From positions 620,001 through 684,000 of the forward strand of contig NZ_JAPKNJ010000002.1 in NCBI RefSeq assembly GCF_026343945.1: a stretch of DNA of 64,000 nt, written 5' to 3'. The stretch's first letter is position 1; each line of letters begins with the position of its first letter. This document shows, one piece after another, positions 9,094 to 19,598 of this stretch. The DNA is from Kaistia algarum. Lineage in GTDB: Bacteria > Pseudomonadota > Alphaproteobacteria > Rhizobiales > Kaistiaceae. A program made the translations under genes and the position numbers. The notes under the pieces are model-generated. The model saw nothing but the letters and a program-made list of their open reading frames with translations. It did not search any database and had not been told where the DNA came from.

Positions 9094-10295
9094 CCCTTCG
9101 CTCCCTGAACCGCCGCAACCGGCGTTACCTCGTCGCCGTCGCGCACGAAGGTGCCGGCGCGCAGGATGACGCTATCGCCCTCGGCGACACCGGAAAGGAT
9201 CTCGACGACTCCGCCGCCGGATATGCCGATCTCGAGCGGCCGCGTCTGGACCTTGCTGTCCACCACCACCTGCGCCGTCGGCTTGCCGGCGACGGTGACG
9301 ATCGCCGATTGCGGCAGCGTCACGCCCTCGTGCCGCGCGACTTCGATCGTGCCGCGGGCAAAGGCGCCGGCATTGACCTTGACCCCTGCCGGCAGGGCGA
9401 TCCGGACGCGCCCCAGCCGGGTCGCCGCATCGATGCGCGGGGCGACCAGACGGACCTTGCCTTCGATCACGGCGTCGGAGCCGGCCGAGTGGATGGTCAC
9501 AAGCTGGCCAATCGCAATGCGCGACAGCGCCGTCTCTGGCACCTGGGCCTCGAGTTCGATGGCGCCGTCCTCGGCAATGCGGAACAGCGGCTCGCCGGCC
9601 CCCGAGACGATGGCGCCGATGCGGGCATTGCGCGACAGCACGATGCCGTCCGTCGGCGCCTTGATCTCGGTCTTCGACAGGCGGAGCTCCAGTTCGCGGC
9701 GGAGCGCCTCGGTCAGGGTCTTGTCGGCCTGGGCGACGGCAAGGCCCTGCTCCGCGGCGGCGCGGCGAGCAGAAGCGGCACCGGCCAGCGAGCGGCGCTG
9801 GTCGAGCACGCTAGCCGAAGCGAAGCCCTTCTCCTGCAGCGAAGCACCGCGCTCCAGCGAGGCCTTGGCCTCGACCTCGGTTGCTACAGCTTCGGCGATC
9901 TGGCTCTTCGCCTGCGCGATCGCCGCATCATTACGGGCCAGCGAGGATGCGTTCTGGGCGAGCAGCACTTCCAGCGTGTCGGTCGAGAGGCGGGCGAGCA
10001 CCTGTCCGGCCTTGACCGTATCGCCCTCCTCCGCATCGAGCTCGGTCAGTCGGTAGCCGTCGAGATCGACGCCGACCAGCACTTCCTCGCGCGGCACCAG
10101 CGAGCCGACCACCGTCTCCGATTCAACGACGACGCCGCGCGCGGCCGGCGCAACGGTGATCGAGGGCGGCAGGGCTGGCGGAGCCGCGGCAGGCTCGGCC
10201 CCGAACGCGGCCGGCGTCGCAAGAACGGCAACGCCGGATCCAGCGAGGAAGATGGCAAGGGCGGTCGAAGCCGCAAAGCGAAGGAAGGACGTCAT
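9090..10295 (-). CDS. RND efflux membrane fusion protein (periplasmic adaptor)
   Basis: HlyD/AcrA-type adaptor linking the RND pump to an outer-membrane channel. A signal peptide occupies about residues 1-33 (ending ATPAAFGA). There follow a lipoyl-like region split around a long alpha-helical hairpin rich in Ala, Glu and Lys (about 115-205), a return lipoyl strand (IKAPTDGIVLSRNARIGAIV), a beta-barrel domain and a C-terminal membrane-proximal domain. No lipobox Cys is seen, so membrane anchoring by lipid is not expected. Co-transcribed with the pump (ATGA overlap). TolC at 24274-25635 is a plausible but unlinked outer-membrane partner. Confidence 0.93.
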   Translation of the reverse strand: MTSFLRFAASTALAIFLAGSGVAVLATPAAFGAEPAAAPPALPPSITVAPAARGVVVESETVVGSLVPREEVLVGVDLDGYRLTELDAEEGDTVKAGQVLARLSTDTLEVLLAQNASSLARNDAAIAQAKSQIAEAVATEVEAKASLERGASLQEKGFASASVLDQRRSLAGAASARRAAAEQGLAVAQADKTLTEALRRELELRLSKTEIKAPTDGIVLSRNARIGAIVSGAGEPLFRIAEDGAIELEAQVPETALSRIAIGQLVTIHSAGSDAVIEGKVRLVAPRIDAATRLGRVRIALPAGVKVNAGAFARGTIEVARHEGVTLPQSAIVTVAGKPTAQVVVDSKVQTRPLEIGISGGGVVEILSGVAEGDSVILRAGTFVRDGDEVTPVAAVQGAKG

Positions 10296-10371
10296 GGGCT
10301 ATCACCGCGGCAGGCGGCGCCTTCTCAGGAATTGGCTGGATCGGCGCTTCAGGGCGCCGCGTAGAGCCCGT

Positions 10372-10995
10372 TCAGGTTTCAATTTGCAGCACGCCTGCGA
10401 GCATCCGGCGCAACACCGGTTCAATACGGGCGGGGGTAAGGTCCGGATCGGAAATCTGGCGGAGCGCGATACCGTCGACCGAGGCCATCATCATGCCGAT
10501 CGTCGCATTCATGTCGTCGACCGGCGGAATGTCGCCCCGAGCCACCGCCTCGGCGAAGATCTCCCGGATCGTTTCGCGGACCTGATTGTCGATGCGCGCG
10601 AAGCGTTGCCCGATTGCCGTGTTGCGAAGGCTCTCGGCCCCGATCTCGGCCATCAGGCTGGAGGCGCCAGCCTCGCGCATGAAAGCAAAATAACCGAGTG
10701 CGCAGCCGACCACGCGGTCGATCAGCGGCGCGGTTCCGCGCATCAACTGAACGATCGCCGCGGCATCGCAGCGCTCGTCTTCGGCGATCGCCTCGATGAT
10801 CGCTTCCTTGGAGGGAAAATAACGATAGAGCGCGCCGGGGCTCATCTTGGCCTCGGCGCAGATCTCCTGCATCGACGCACCGCGAAAACCGGACTGCGCG
10901 AAGCACACCCGCGCGGCATCCAGAACCTGCGCGCGGCGCGCGTCATGGACACTCTGCAGCCTCGCCCCCGCCTCGACACCCGCAACTATCGCCAT
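10372..10995 (-). CDS. TetR-family regulator of the RND efflux operon
   Basis: TetR/AcrR repressor of about 207 residues. The N-terminal helix-turn-helix (about 24-68) contains MQEICAEAKMSPGALYRYFPSKEAI; the rest is an all-helical ligand-binding domain typical of drug-sensing repressors. ATG 10995 is preferred over the TTG six bases upstream. The gene leads the same-strand efflux set, 76 bases before the adaptor, and a palindrome at 11021-11036 in its promoter suggests autoregulation together with the pump. The inducer is unknown. Confidence 0.93.
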   Translation of the reverse strand: MAIVAGVEAGARLQSVHDARRAQVLDAARVCFAQSGFRGASMQEICAEAKMSPGALYRYFPSKEAIIEAIAEDERCDAAAIVQLMRGTAPLIDRVVGCALGYFAFMREAGASSLMAEIGAESLRNTAIGQRFARIDNQVRETIREIFAEAVARGDIPPVDDMNATIGMMMASVDGIALRQISDPDLTPARIEPVLRRMLAGVLQIET

Positions 10996-11020
10996 GCTCA
11001 AAAACCCGCGATCCGACCAT

Positions 11021-11036
11021 GCGAATGAATATTCGC
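11021..11036. promoter_or_regulatory. Palindrome upstream of tetR, candidate operator
   Basis: GCGAAT (11021-11026) and ATTCGC (11031-11036) form a perfect 6-base dyad around GAAT, 26 bases upstream of the TetR start at 10995. TetR repressors usually bind dyads of this size in their own promoters. Binding is inferred, not shown. Confidence 0.5.
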
Positions 11037-11357
11037 TCGCGACAAATGGGGAGACGGGAGGAAAGAGTCAAGCAGCCCGTTGAACAGTGACATGCGGATG
11101 GCTTGGCCCGCGAGGATGCAGCGCCAATCCGGCGCGGTCGCGACAGCGATGTCCAAACCGCAGATTTCCCTCCACCCGGCAACGCTCCATGATGTCGAAA
11201 GATGATCAAAGGAAGTCCGGCAATTCACTCCAGTGACTACGCCGCAATCGCAACGCATAACCCAAAGCGGCACCGGGCAACTCGGAAAACCCGGAAGCGA
11301 GCAATGTCGCCAGCAACTCCATCGAGGGTTCCATTTCGGCGGCGAGGCCAACGTCAA

Positions 11358-11560
11358 ACGGCTGACCGCGGCCGATTGCGCAGCTTCTTCAAGCTCATCG
11401 CGAGGGATCTGGAACAAGACCGCATAGAGGGCCAGCAGGAAGAGCGGGGTAAGAGCGGTGCCGACCACGATCCCATCCATCATGACGAAGGCCATCAGCC
11501 CCCCAGAACACCTCCCGCGACGGCGGCCTTGATCGTGATGGCAGAGATCCTGTGACAACG
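11358..11560 (-). pseudogene. Remnant of an RND efflux pump, C-terminal end
   Basis: One minus-strand frame reads GGLMAFVMMDGIVVGTALT followed by PLFLLALYAVLFQIPRDELEEAA (11495 down to about 11376). This resembles the last membrane helix and tail of TriC/MexK-type RND pumps (GPMAFxxMGGxxVGTxLTLLFLPALYxxWFR). Just upstream, EVFWG lies in another frame, as expected for a GVFWGPMAF motif broken by a small indel near the run of six G at 11498-11503. The start, porter domains and all other helices are missing. The fragment sits directly downstream of an operator-like promoter divergent from an intact TetR gene, so it looks like the stump of a deleted pump operon. A further short open frame (11206 to about 11393) follows and is not recognised. 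Confidence 0.55.
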
Positions 11561-11596
11561 AGCGATCGGGTTGCCTCTTGAGCGAGAAAAGGTCGT

Positions 11597-11617
11597 ACTG
11601 GTATCAACTGTCCAGTT
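11597..11617. promoter_or_regulatory. Operator-like palindrome before second tetR
   Basis: AACTG-TC-CAGTT (11606-11617) is a dyad, nested with ACTGG at 11597-11601 and CCAGT at 11612-11616. On the minus strand TTGACT (11622-11617) could be a -35 element firing toward the pump remnant. Such ACTGxxCAGT dyads are typical of TetR-controlled efflux promoters. It lies 41 bases before the chosen start of the TetR gene on the plus strand, so it could serve both directions. Confidence 0.5.
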
Positions 11618-11658
11618 AGTCAATGATGGTTCAAGCCTTGAGCAAGCAGGCGATTTCT

Positions 11659-12309
11659 ATGTCGAATGCAAATAAGCTGACCCGCGCCGAGCAGAAGGCC
11701 CTTAGGCCGATTCAGATTCTTGATGCGGCCTTCGAGGAGTTTGTCGCGAATGGATTTACCGCGACACGCGTCGAAGACATTGCGGAACGCATTGGCGTCA
11801 CCAAAGGCACGATCTACGTCTATTTTCCGACGAAAGAAGAACTATTTTCGGCCATGGCCGACTATATCTCGAAGCCTCTGGAAGACCTTTTGCGCGATTC
11901 GTTAACGCTTGAAGGAACATGCGCCGCTCGCCTTAAGTCGCTCTTGTTCCTGTTTTATGAACGCGTGTCCGACGATCGCCATACCAGGGAATTGATACGC
12001 TTGGTGATATCAGAAGGATCGCGGTTTCCCCAGGTCGTCGAGGCCCATCATGACAAGCTGGTGGGCCCGCTCTTTGCTTTGACCCAATCTTTGCTTGATG
12101 AGGGTATCGAGAGGGGCGAGTTTCGGAACGCGCCTGCAGCCTTGGCCCCCGTGGTGGTCGCTCCCGTGATTGCCATGATGGTGGAGACGCTCATCTTTGG
12201 TGGTCGCCGTGATGTCGATCTTCCGTCCTACATTCGGGCCCATCTGGACCTTGTCATGAACGGCGTTGCCATCGTTCGCGACCCGCGCACACAGTCACCC
12301 ACTCGATGA
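11659..12309 (+). CDS. TetR-family regulator, probable orphan of lost efflux pump
   Basis: TetR/AcrR repressor, about 216 residues from ATG 11659. The helix-turn-helix spans about residues 17-62 (VEDIAERIGVTKGTIYVYFPTKEELFSAM); the C-terminal part is a helical dimerisation and ligand domain. An upstream in-frame ATG pair (11623, 11626) lies almost on the operator and has no ribosome site, so the later start is preferred. Base composition is less GC-rich than in neighbouring genes, with a distinctly AT-rich 3' flank. It is divergent from the RND pump remnant, which suggests it once controlled that pump. The reading frame is intact. Confidence 0.88.
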   Translation: MSNANKLTRAEQKALRPIQILDAAFEEFVANGFTATRVEDIAERIGVTKGTIYVYFPTKEELFSAMADYISKPLEDLLRDSLTLEGTCAARLKSLLFLFYERVSDDRHTRELIRLVISEGSRFPQVVEAHHDKLVGPLFALTQSLLDEGIERGEFRNAPAALAPVVVAPVIAMMVETLIFGGRRDVDLPSYIRAHLDLVMNGVAIVRDPRTQSPTR

Positions 12310-12556
12310 TCAACTGGAGCGGTAAGTATTTGAATTTTCAGATAGTATAACACTAAGAAATCGACAGTTACCGTCAGATTCATACGCAATTTATTTTCCA
12401 CAATAAATGTGGAGCGGTGCGCGACGTCAATCTTTCCGTTCGTATTATATACGAAGTGCGGGATAAATGGCTAGAGCTGATCGAATAAGCTCGCGATTGA
12501 CTGCGAAACACCGCGCAACCGCACCTCCCGCAGACCGGCGTTCGGATGGGCCTGAA
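12310..12556. other. AT-rich intergenic stretch with a palindrome
   Basis: No gene is seen here. The stretch is much more AT-rich than the rest of the window. It holds a TCCACA-ATAAA-TGTGGA hairpin near 12397-12414 and a perfect dyad TTCGTAT-TAT-ATACGAA at 12439-12455. Either could end transcription of the TetR gene or be a protein site; neither is followed by a T run. Confidence 0.5.
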
Positions 12557-14119
12557 TCATTCCCACTCGATCGTCCCCGGCGGCTTGCTGGTCACGTCGT
12601 AGACGACGCGGTTGATGCCTTTTACCTCGTTGATGATGCGGGTGGCTGCGTCGGCCAGGAAGCTCATGTCGAAGTGGAAGAAGTCGGCGGTCATGCCGTC
12701 GACCGAGGTTACGGCCCGGAGCGCGCAGACGTTGTCGTAGGTTCGGCCGTCGCCCATGACGCCGACCGTCTGCACGGGTAGCAGCACGGCGAAGGCCTGC
12801 CAGATCGTGTCGTAGAGGCCGGCCTTGCGGATCTCGTCCAGATAGATCGCGTCGGCCTTCCTGAGGATATCCAGTTTGTCGCGCGTAATGCCGCCCGGGC
12901 AGCGTATGGCGAGGCCGGGTCCTGGGAAGGGATGGCGGCCGACGAAGAAGTCTGGCAGGCCGAGTTCGCGACCGAGCGCCCTCACCTCGTCCTTGAAGAG
13001 TTCGCGCAGCGGCTCGACCAGTTTCATGTTCATGCGCGCCGGAAGGCCGCCGACATTGTGGTGCGACTTGATCGTCACCGAGGGGCCGCCGGAGAAGGAG
13101 ACGCTCTCGATCACGTCGGGATAGAGCGTGCCCTGTGCCAGGAATTCGGGCGCGCCGCGGCCATCCTCGGCGATCTTCTTCGCTTCACGCTCGAAGACCT
13201 CGATGAACAGGCGGCCGATGATCTTGCGCTTGGTCTCGGGGTCACTGACGCCCTCCAATTCACCGATGAAAAGATCGGCGGCGTCGACATGGACGAGCGG
13301 GATGTTGAAGTTCTCGCGGAACAGGGAGACGACCTGCTCGCTCTCACCGAGACGCATCAGCCCATGATCGACATAGACGCAGGTGAGCTGGTCGCCGATC
13401 GCCTCATGGATCAGCACGGCGGCAACGGCCGAATCGACGCCGCCGGACAGCGCGCAGAGCACGCGGCCCTTGCCGACCTGGCTGCGGATCTTGGCGATCA
13501 TCTCGTCGCGATAAGCGGTCATCGTCCAGTCGGACTTCAGCCCGACGATGCGATGGACGAAATTGGCGAGCAGCTTGCCGCCGTCCGGCGTGTGCAGCAC
13601 TTCGGGGTGAAACTGCACGCCATAGAGACGGCGTTTCTCATTGGCGATCGCCGCGAAGGGAGCGCCTTCGGAGAGGGCGATCACCTCGAACCCATCCGGA
13701 ATTGCCGTGATCTTGTCACCATGGCTCATCCAGACCTGATGGCGCGAGCCCGGCTCCCAGACGCCTTCGAACAGGGGCGAGGCCTTTTTCACCTCGACGA
13801 AGGCACGGCCAAATTCGCGATGATGGCCGATCTCGACCGCGCCGCCGAGCTGGGCGCTCATCGTCTGCTCACCGTAGCAGATGCCGAGAACGGGAACGGA
13901 AGCCTCGAACACGCTCTCAGGCGCGGACGGCGCCTCGATGTCGCCGGTGCTGGCCGGACTGCCGGAGAGGATCACGCCCTTTGGCTTCAACCGCGCGAAA
14001 GCCTCTTCCGCCTTCTGGAAGGGGTGGATCTCGCAGTAAACACCCGTCTCGCGCAGACGACGCGCAATGAGCTGCGTCACCTGGGAGCCGAAATCGACGA
14101 TGAGGATGGTGTCGTGCAT
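12557..14119 (-). CDS. guaA: GMP synthase (glutamine-hydrolysing)
   Basis: Converts XMP to GMP with ATP and glutamine, the last step of guanine nucleotide synthesis in the cytoplasm. From ATG 14119 the protein has 520 residues, the normal length; a GTG 33 bases upstream would add an atypical leader. The glutamine amidotransferase domain (about 1-195) has the nucleophile C81 in GICYGEQ and the His-Glu pair in QFHPEV. The ATP pyrophosphatase domain begins near 205 with the PP-loop LSGGVDSAV, and the C-terminal dimerisation domain ends with the conserved TIEWE. It closes a same-strand cluster that begins with guaB, its pathway neighbour. Confidence 0.98.
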   Translation of the reverse strand: MHDTILIVDFGSQVTQLIARRLRETGVYCEIHPFQKAEEAFARLKPKGVILSGSPASTGDIEAPSAPESVFEASVPVLGICYGEQTMSAQLGGAVEIGHHREFGRAFVEVKKASPLFEGVWEPGSRHQVWMSHGDKITAIPDGFEVIALSEGAPFAAIANEKRRLYGVQFHPEVLHTPDGGKLLANFVHRIVGLKSDWTMTAYRDEMIAKIRSQVGKGRVLCALSGGVDSAVAAVLIHEAIGDQLTCVYVDHGLMRLGESEQVVSLFRENFNIPLVHVDAADLFIGELEGVSDPETKRKIIGRLFIEVFEREAKKIAEDGRGAPEFLAQGTLYPDVIESVSFSGGPSVTIKSHHNVGGLPARMNMKLVEPLRELFKDEVRALGRELGLPDFFVGRHPFPGPGLAIRCPGGITRDKLDILRKADAIYLDEIRKAGLYDTIWQAFAVLLPVQTVGVMGDGRTYDNVCALRAVTSVDGMTADFFHFDMSFLADAATRIINEVKGINRVVYDVTSKPPGTIEWE

Positions 14120-14225
14120 CGGGAGGGGTCCAGCGAAACGAGGAAAGGCCACCCGTTAAGGGAAAGCCGGGAGAATCGCAATCTTTCTCCGGGCTGAACC
14201 GCCTCCCCTGCCCGGCTTCGAACGA

Positions 14226-14492
14226 TCAGTTCGCCGCAGGCACGGATGCCGGGGCCGGCGCCACCGGCTTCGGAGCCCATTCGGCGAACTCGCCGCAGCC
14301 GTTCGGTGCGTTGATGTCGCCGAAACGTTCCTTGAGCTTCGTGCAGGCATATTCGCGCGCCGAAAGCGGCAGCTTCTCGTTGATCATCACGCCGAACTTG
14401 TCATTCGGATCGGCCGAGGCAAACACATAATAAGCCCAGTATCCGCCGACAACGACGATGAGAAGGATGATCAGCCGGACGAGCCCGCGCAT
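14226..14492 (-). CDS. Small membrane-anchored protein of unknown function
   Basis: 88 residues from ATG 14492, which follows an AGGAG ribosome site. One N-terminal hydrophobic helix (about 5-24, LVRLIILLIVVVGGYWAYYV) anchors a soluble domain containing two Cys residues (EYACTKLKERFG and APNGCGEF) that may form a disulphide outside the membrane, and an Ala/Pro-rich tail. A longer reading starting at 14591 lacks a ribosome site and has a basic leader. It lies between the RsmB-like gene and guaA on the same strand. I do not recognise a named family. Confidence 0.75.
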   Translation of the reverse strand: MRGLVRLIILLIVVVGGYWAYYVFASADPNDKFGVMINEKLPLSAREYACTKLKERFGDINAPNGCGEFAEWAPKPVAPAPASVPAAN

Positions 14493-14597
14493 GGTAGCAA
14501 CTCCTAGGATTGGCTTTGTGAAGCGCGCCCGTTCTATCGGCGCGATCGGTGGGTGTCGAGGCGAGCGGATGACGCGGGTGACAAAGGTCACAAGCCG

Positions 14598-15911
14598 TCA
14601 GCCGCGCCGCTCCAGCACCGAGAGGAAGAAGCCGTCGGTTCCGCTCATCCGCGGCGTCATCAACAGGCCGGTTTCGAGCGGGCGCATCGCGCCGCCGACG
14701 GTGATCATGGCCTGACTCTCGAAGGCATCGACGAGAGCAGCCGGAGGACGCACGACATAGGCGGAATGGGCAGCGAGGAAAGCGGCAATTCGATCGCTGT
14801 TCTCCTCCTCCAGCATGGAGCAGGTGATATAGGCGAGCCGACCGCCCGGCTTGACGTAGCGCGCCGCCGTCGCGAGGACGAGGTCCTGGTCCTTGTTGCG
14901 GTCGCCGAGGCTGCCCGGACGGATGCGCCACTTGGCGTCGGGATTGCGCCGCCAGGTCCCCGTGCCCGTGCAGGGGGCATCGACGAGGACGAGATCCATC
15001 CGCCCTTCCAAATCATCGAGCACGTCGCTGCCCGGCTTCGGCGTACGGACCTGAACGTTGCGGACACCTGCTCTCGCGAGGCGATCATGGATCGGGGCGA
15101 GACGGCGGCGATCGGAATCATGGGCGAATATCTGGCCGTGGTTCCCCATCGCCGCGGCGAGTGCGAGCGTCTTGCCGCCGCCGCCGGCGCAAAGGTCCAG
15201 CACCTGCGTACCCGATTGCGCGCCCGCGAGTTCCGCCGCCAGCTGGCTGCCGAGATCCTGGATCTCGATATGGCCTTTCAGAAACGACTCCGTCGAAGCG
15301 ATGTGCGGCTCGCCGCGCTCGGGCTCCAGCGGCAGGCGCAGGCAGAGCGGCGACAAGGCTGGCCGCTCCGGCACACGGCCGAGTTCGGATGCCAGCTCTG
15401 CCGCGACTCGGTCGGGTTCCGCCTTCAATGTGTTGACGCGGAGGTCCAGCGGCGCGGGCATGGCCAGAGCCTGCATCTCGGCGATGACATCCTCGCCAAA
15501 GATTCGATGGAGTTGCGGCGCCAGCCATTCCGGATAGTCGCCGCGCACCCATTCGGGAGCCGAAGCCATCCGATCTTCGGAAAGCGCCGCGCGCTCGGCC
15601 TCGTCAAGCGGTGCCGGCGCGAAGCGCTCGCCTCGGATGGCCGCCTCGACATCCTCGATTGAGCGGCCGCGATGGAGACGGAAGAGCCCGAGCACGACGG
15701 CGCGTCCATCCTCGCCGCCAGCGGCGAAGGCGGACGAACTCCTGTGCCGGAGCGCGTCGAAGACGAGGTCGCCGATCGCGCGGCGATCCTTCGATCCGGC
15801 GAAGCGGTGGGCGAGGCCCCAGTCCTTGAGCGCATCGGCCGCCGGCCGGCGGCGGTCGATGATGTCGTCGAGAATTTCGATGGCGGCGGAGATGCGGGCG
15901 ACTGGGATCAT
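14598..15911 (-). CDS. RsmB/NOP-family RNA cytosine-5 methyltransferase
   Basis: SAM-dependent m5C methyltransferase, most likely for 16S rRNA. An N-terminal NusB-like RNA-binding region (about 1-130) precedes a Rossmann methyltransferase domain with motif I VLDLCAGGGGKTLAL, motif IV DAPCTGTG, and the catalytic Cys in ITCSMLEEEN (motif VI). Both family cysteines (PC and TC) are present. ATG 15911 is chosen because GCAGGG precedes it and the protein then begins in the conserved region; 437 residues is the usual size. The gene follows the MAPEG gene by 10 bases. Confidence 0.92.
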   Translation of the reverse strand: MIPVARISAAIEILDDIIDRRRPAADALKDWGLAHRFAGSKDRRAIGDLVFDALRHRSSSAFAAGGEDGRAVVLGLFRLHRGRSIEDVEAAIRGERFAPAPLDEAERAALSEDRMASAPEWVRGDYPEWLAPQLHRIFGEDVIAEMQALAMPAPLDLRVNTLKAEPDRVAAELASELGRVPERPALSPLCLRLPLEPERGEPHIASTESFLKGHIEIQDLGSQLAAELAGAQSGTQVLDLCAGGGGKTLALAAAMGNHGQIFAHDSDRRRLAPIHDRLARAGVRNVQVRTPKPGSDVLDDLEGRMDLVLVDAPCTGTGTWRRNPDAKWRIRPGSLGDRNKDQDLVLATAARYVKPGGRLAYITCSMLEEENSDRIAAFLAAHSAYVVRPPAALVDAFESQAMITVGGAMRPLETGLLMTPRMSGTDGFFLSVLERRG

Positions 15912-15921
15912 GCCCTGCGGT

Positions 15922-16326
15922 CTAAAGGATGCGGATCGCGAGGTCCACCCAAAGCGCGACGACAAGCAGGAAAGCAGCAAAGAAGCTCGAATGGCGCAAT
16001 GTCAGAGGGCCCTTCAGGCTGCCGATCGTGTGCAGCAGTCGAGCTGCGACAAAGAGCCAGGCCAGCGCGAGCTCCAGGATCGAGATGCCGTCGATCAGGA
16101 ACAGGAAGCCGATGACGACAAAAAAGAGCATCGGCAGCTCGAACTGATTGGCCAGGTGCCGCCGGCCCGCCGCCGATTCGGCCGGCTCCTCGCCGGGGGC
16201 AAAATCGGTAGAGGTGACGGCCCCGCTGCCGACGGCAGCGAGGCGGGCGCAGAACAGGTACACGTACCCGACAAGGATCAGCGCGACCTGCGCGATGGCT
16301 GGCCAGAAAATGACGGTCTTGAGCAT
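15922..16326 (-). CDS. MAPEG-family membrane protein
   Basis: 134-residue integral membrane protein of the MAPEG (microsomal glutathione transferase-like) superfamily. Four hydrophobic segments are visible (about 8-28, 67-87, 90-105, 115-132), with the family-like region HLANQFELPMLFFVV between the first and second and ARLLHTIGSL after the third. Bacterial members of this type are common and mostly uncharacterised, so enzymatic activity should not be assumed. It sits 15 bases after guaB and 10 before the rRNA methyltransferase gene. Confidence 0.88.
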   Translation of the reverse strand: MLKTVIFWPAIAQVALILVGYVYLFCARLAAVGSGAVTSTDFAPGEEPAESAAGRRHLANQFELPMLFFVVIGFLFLIDGISILELALAWLFVAARLLHTIGSLKGPLTLRHSSFFAAFLLVVALWVDLAIRIL

Positions 16327-16341
16327 GGAACCTCGTTGATG

Positions 16342-18223
<1,882 letters not shown>

Positions 18224-19516
18224 ATGACCGACAAGAAGGCGACGCTCACCATCGGTGATCAGTCCTGGGATTTCGGGATCAAGGAAGGGACCATCGGTCC
18301 CGAAGTCGTCGATATCGGTTCGCTTTACGCCAAGACCGGCCGCTTCACCTATGATCCAGGCTACACGTCGACCGGCGCCTGCGATTCAAAGATCACCTTC
18401 ATCGATGGTGACGAAGGCGTCCTGCTCTATCGTGGCTATCCGATCGAACAGCTCGCCGAGCATGGCGACTTCCTTGAAACCTGTTATCTCCTGCTCTACG
18501 GCGAGCTGCCGACCGCAGCGCAGAAGGCCGATTTCGATCAGCGCGTGACCTACCACACGATGGTGCACGAGCAGATGTCGCGCTTCTATACCGGCTTCCG
18601 CCGCGACGCCCATCCGATGGCGATCATGGTCGGCGTCGTCGGCGCGCTTTCTGCCTTCTATCACGACTCGACCGATATCTCGGACCCGCACCAGCGCATG
18701 GTGGCGAGTCTTCGCTTGATCGCGAAGATGCCGACCATCGCCGCTATGGCCTACAAGTACCATGTGGGCCAGCCCTTCGTTTATCCGCTGAACTCGCTCG
18801 ACTACGCCTCGAACTTCCTGCGCATGTGCTTCGCCGTACCGGCAGAGGAATACAAGGTGAACCCGATCCTCGCCCGCGCGATGGACCGGATCTTCATCCT
18901 GCACGCCGATCACGAGCAGAACGCCTCGACCTCGACTGTCCGTCTCGCCGGCTCGTCGGGCGCCAATCCGTTCGCGTGCATCGCGGCCGGCATTGCCTGC
19001 CTGTGGGGGCCCGCCCATGGCGGCGCCAACGAGGCGGCGCTCAACATGCTGCAGGAGATCGGCACGGTCGAGAAGATCCCGGAATATATCGCCCGGGCCA
19101 AGGACAAGAACGATCCGTTCCGCCTGATGGGCTTCGGGCACCGGGTCTACAAGAACTACGATCCGCGCGCCAAGATCATGCAGCGGACCTGCCACGAGGT
19201 GCTCGGCGAACTCGGCATTACCGACGATCCGGTGCTCGAAGTCGCGCTGGAGCTCGAGCGGATCGCGCTCAGCGACGATTATTTCGTCGAGAAGAAGCTC
19301 TACCCGAACATCGACTTCTATTCCGGCATCACGCTGAAGGCGCTCGGTTTCCCGACGACCATGTTCACCGTGCTGTTCGCCCTCGCCCGCACCGTGGGCT
19401 GGATCGCGCAGTGGAAGGAAATGGTCGAGGATCCGGGCCAGCGCATCGGCCGCCCCCGCCAGCTCTACACCGGCGCCGACCGCCGCGACTATGTGCCGGT
19501 GTCAAAGCGGCGCTGA
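18224..19516 (+). CDS. gltA: Citrate synthase, type II
   Basis: Condenses acetyl-CoA and oxaloacetate to citrate, the entry step of the TCA cycle. 430 residues from ATG 18224 (after AAAGGGGG), matching the hexameric, NADH-sensitive bacterial type. It has the N-terminal beta region of that type ([19 protein letters not shown]), [19 protein letters not shown] with an active-site His, the [12 protein letters not shown] motif, and [17 protein letters not shown] with a catalytic His. The C-terminal RPRQLYTG is also conserved. A longer reading from 18092 crosses the probable promoter and is rejected. Transcribed alone. Confidence 0.98.
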   Translation: MTDKKATLTIGDQSWDFGIKEGTIGPEVVDIGSLYAKTGRFTYDPGYTSTGACDSKITFIDGDEGVLLYRGYPIEQLAEHGDFLETCYLLLYGELPTAAQKADFDQRVTYHTMVHEQMSRFYTGFRRDAHPMAIMVGVVGALSAFYHDSTDISDPHQRMVASLRLIAKMPTIAAMAYKYHVGQPFVYPLNSLDYASNFLRMCFAVPAEEYKVNPILARAMDRIFILHADHEQNASTSTVRLAGSSGANPFACIAAGIACLWGPAHGGANEAALNMLQEIGTVEKIPEYIARAKDKNDPFRLMGFGHRVYKNYDPRAKIMQRTCHEVLGELGITDDPVLEVALELERIALSDDYFVEKKLYPNIDFYSGITLKALGFPTTMFTVLFALARTVGWIAQWKEMVEDPGQRIGRPRQLYTGADRRDYVPVSKRR

Positions 19517-19543
19517 AGCGCCATCGCGGGACGCGAAAGGAGC

Positions 19544-19572
19544 GCGCCGGGAGATCCGGCGCCTCAATTTTT
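19544..19572 (+). terminator. Probable terminator after gltA
   Basis: GCGCCGG (19544-19550), loop GAGAT, CCGGCGC (19556-19562), then CTCAA and five T (19568-19572). The perfect 7-base GC stem 28 bases after the gltA stop fits an intrinsic terminator, though the T run is short and slightly displaced. Confidence 0.6.
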
Positions 19573-19598
19573 CTGCTGCGACAGGTCCAATGTGACAA

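Noticed and set aside
5191..9108. Several long plus-strand frames opposite the RND pump (up to 419 codons)
   Set aside because: Rich in Arg, Asp and His, as expected of antisense shadows in high-GC DNA; none has a domain or a ribosome site.
12932..14197. 421-codon plus-strand frame opposite guaA
   Set aside because: Shadow of guaA; no family resemblance.
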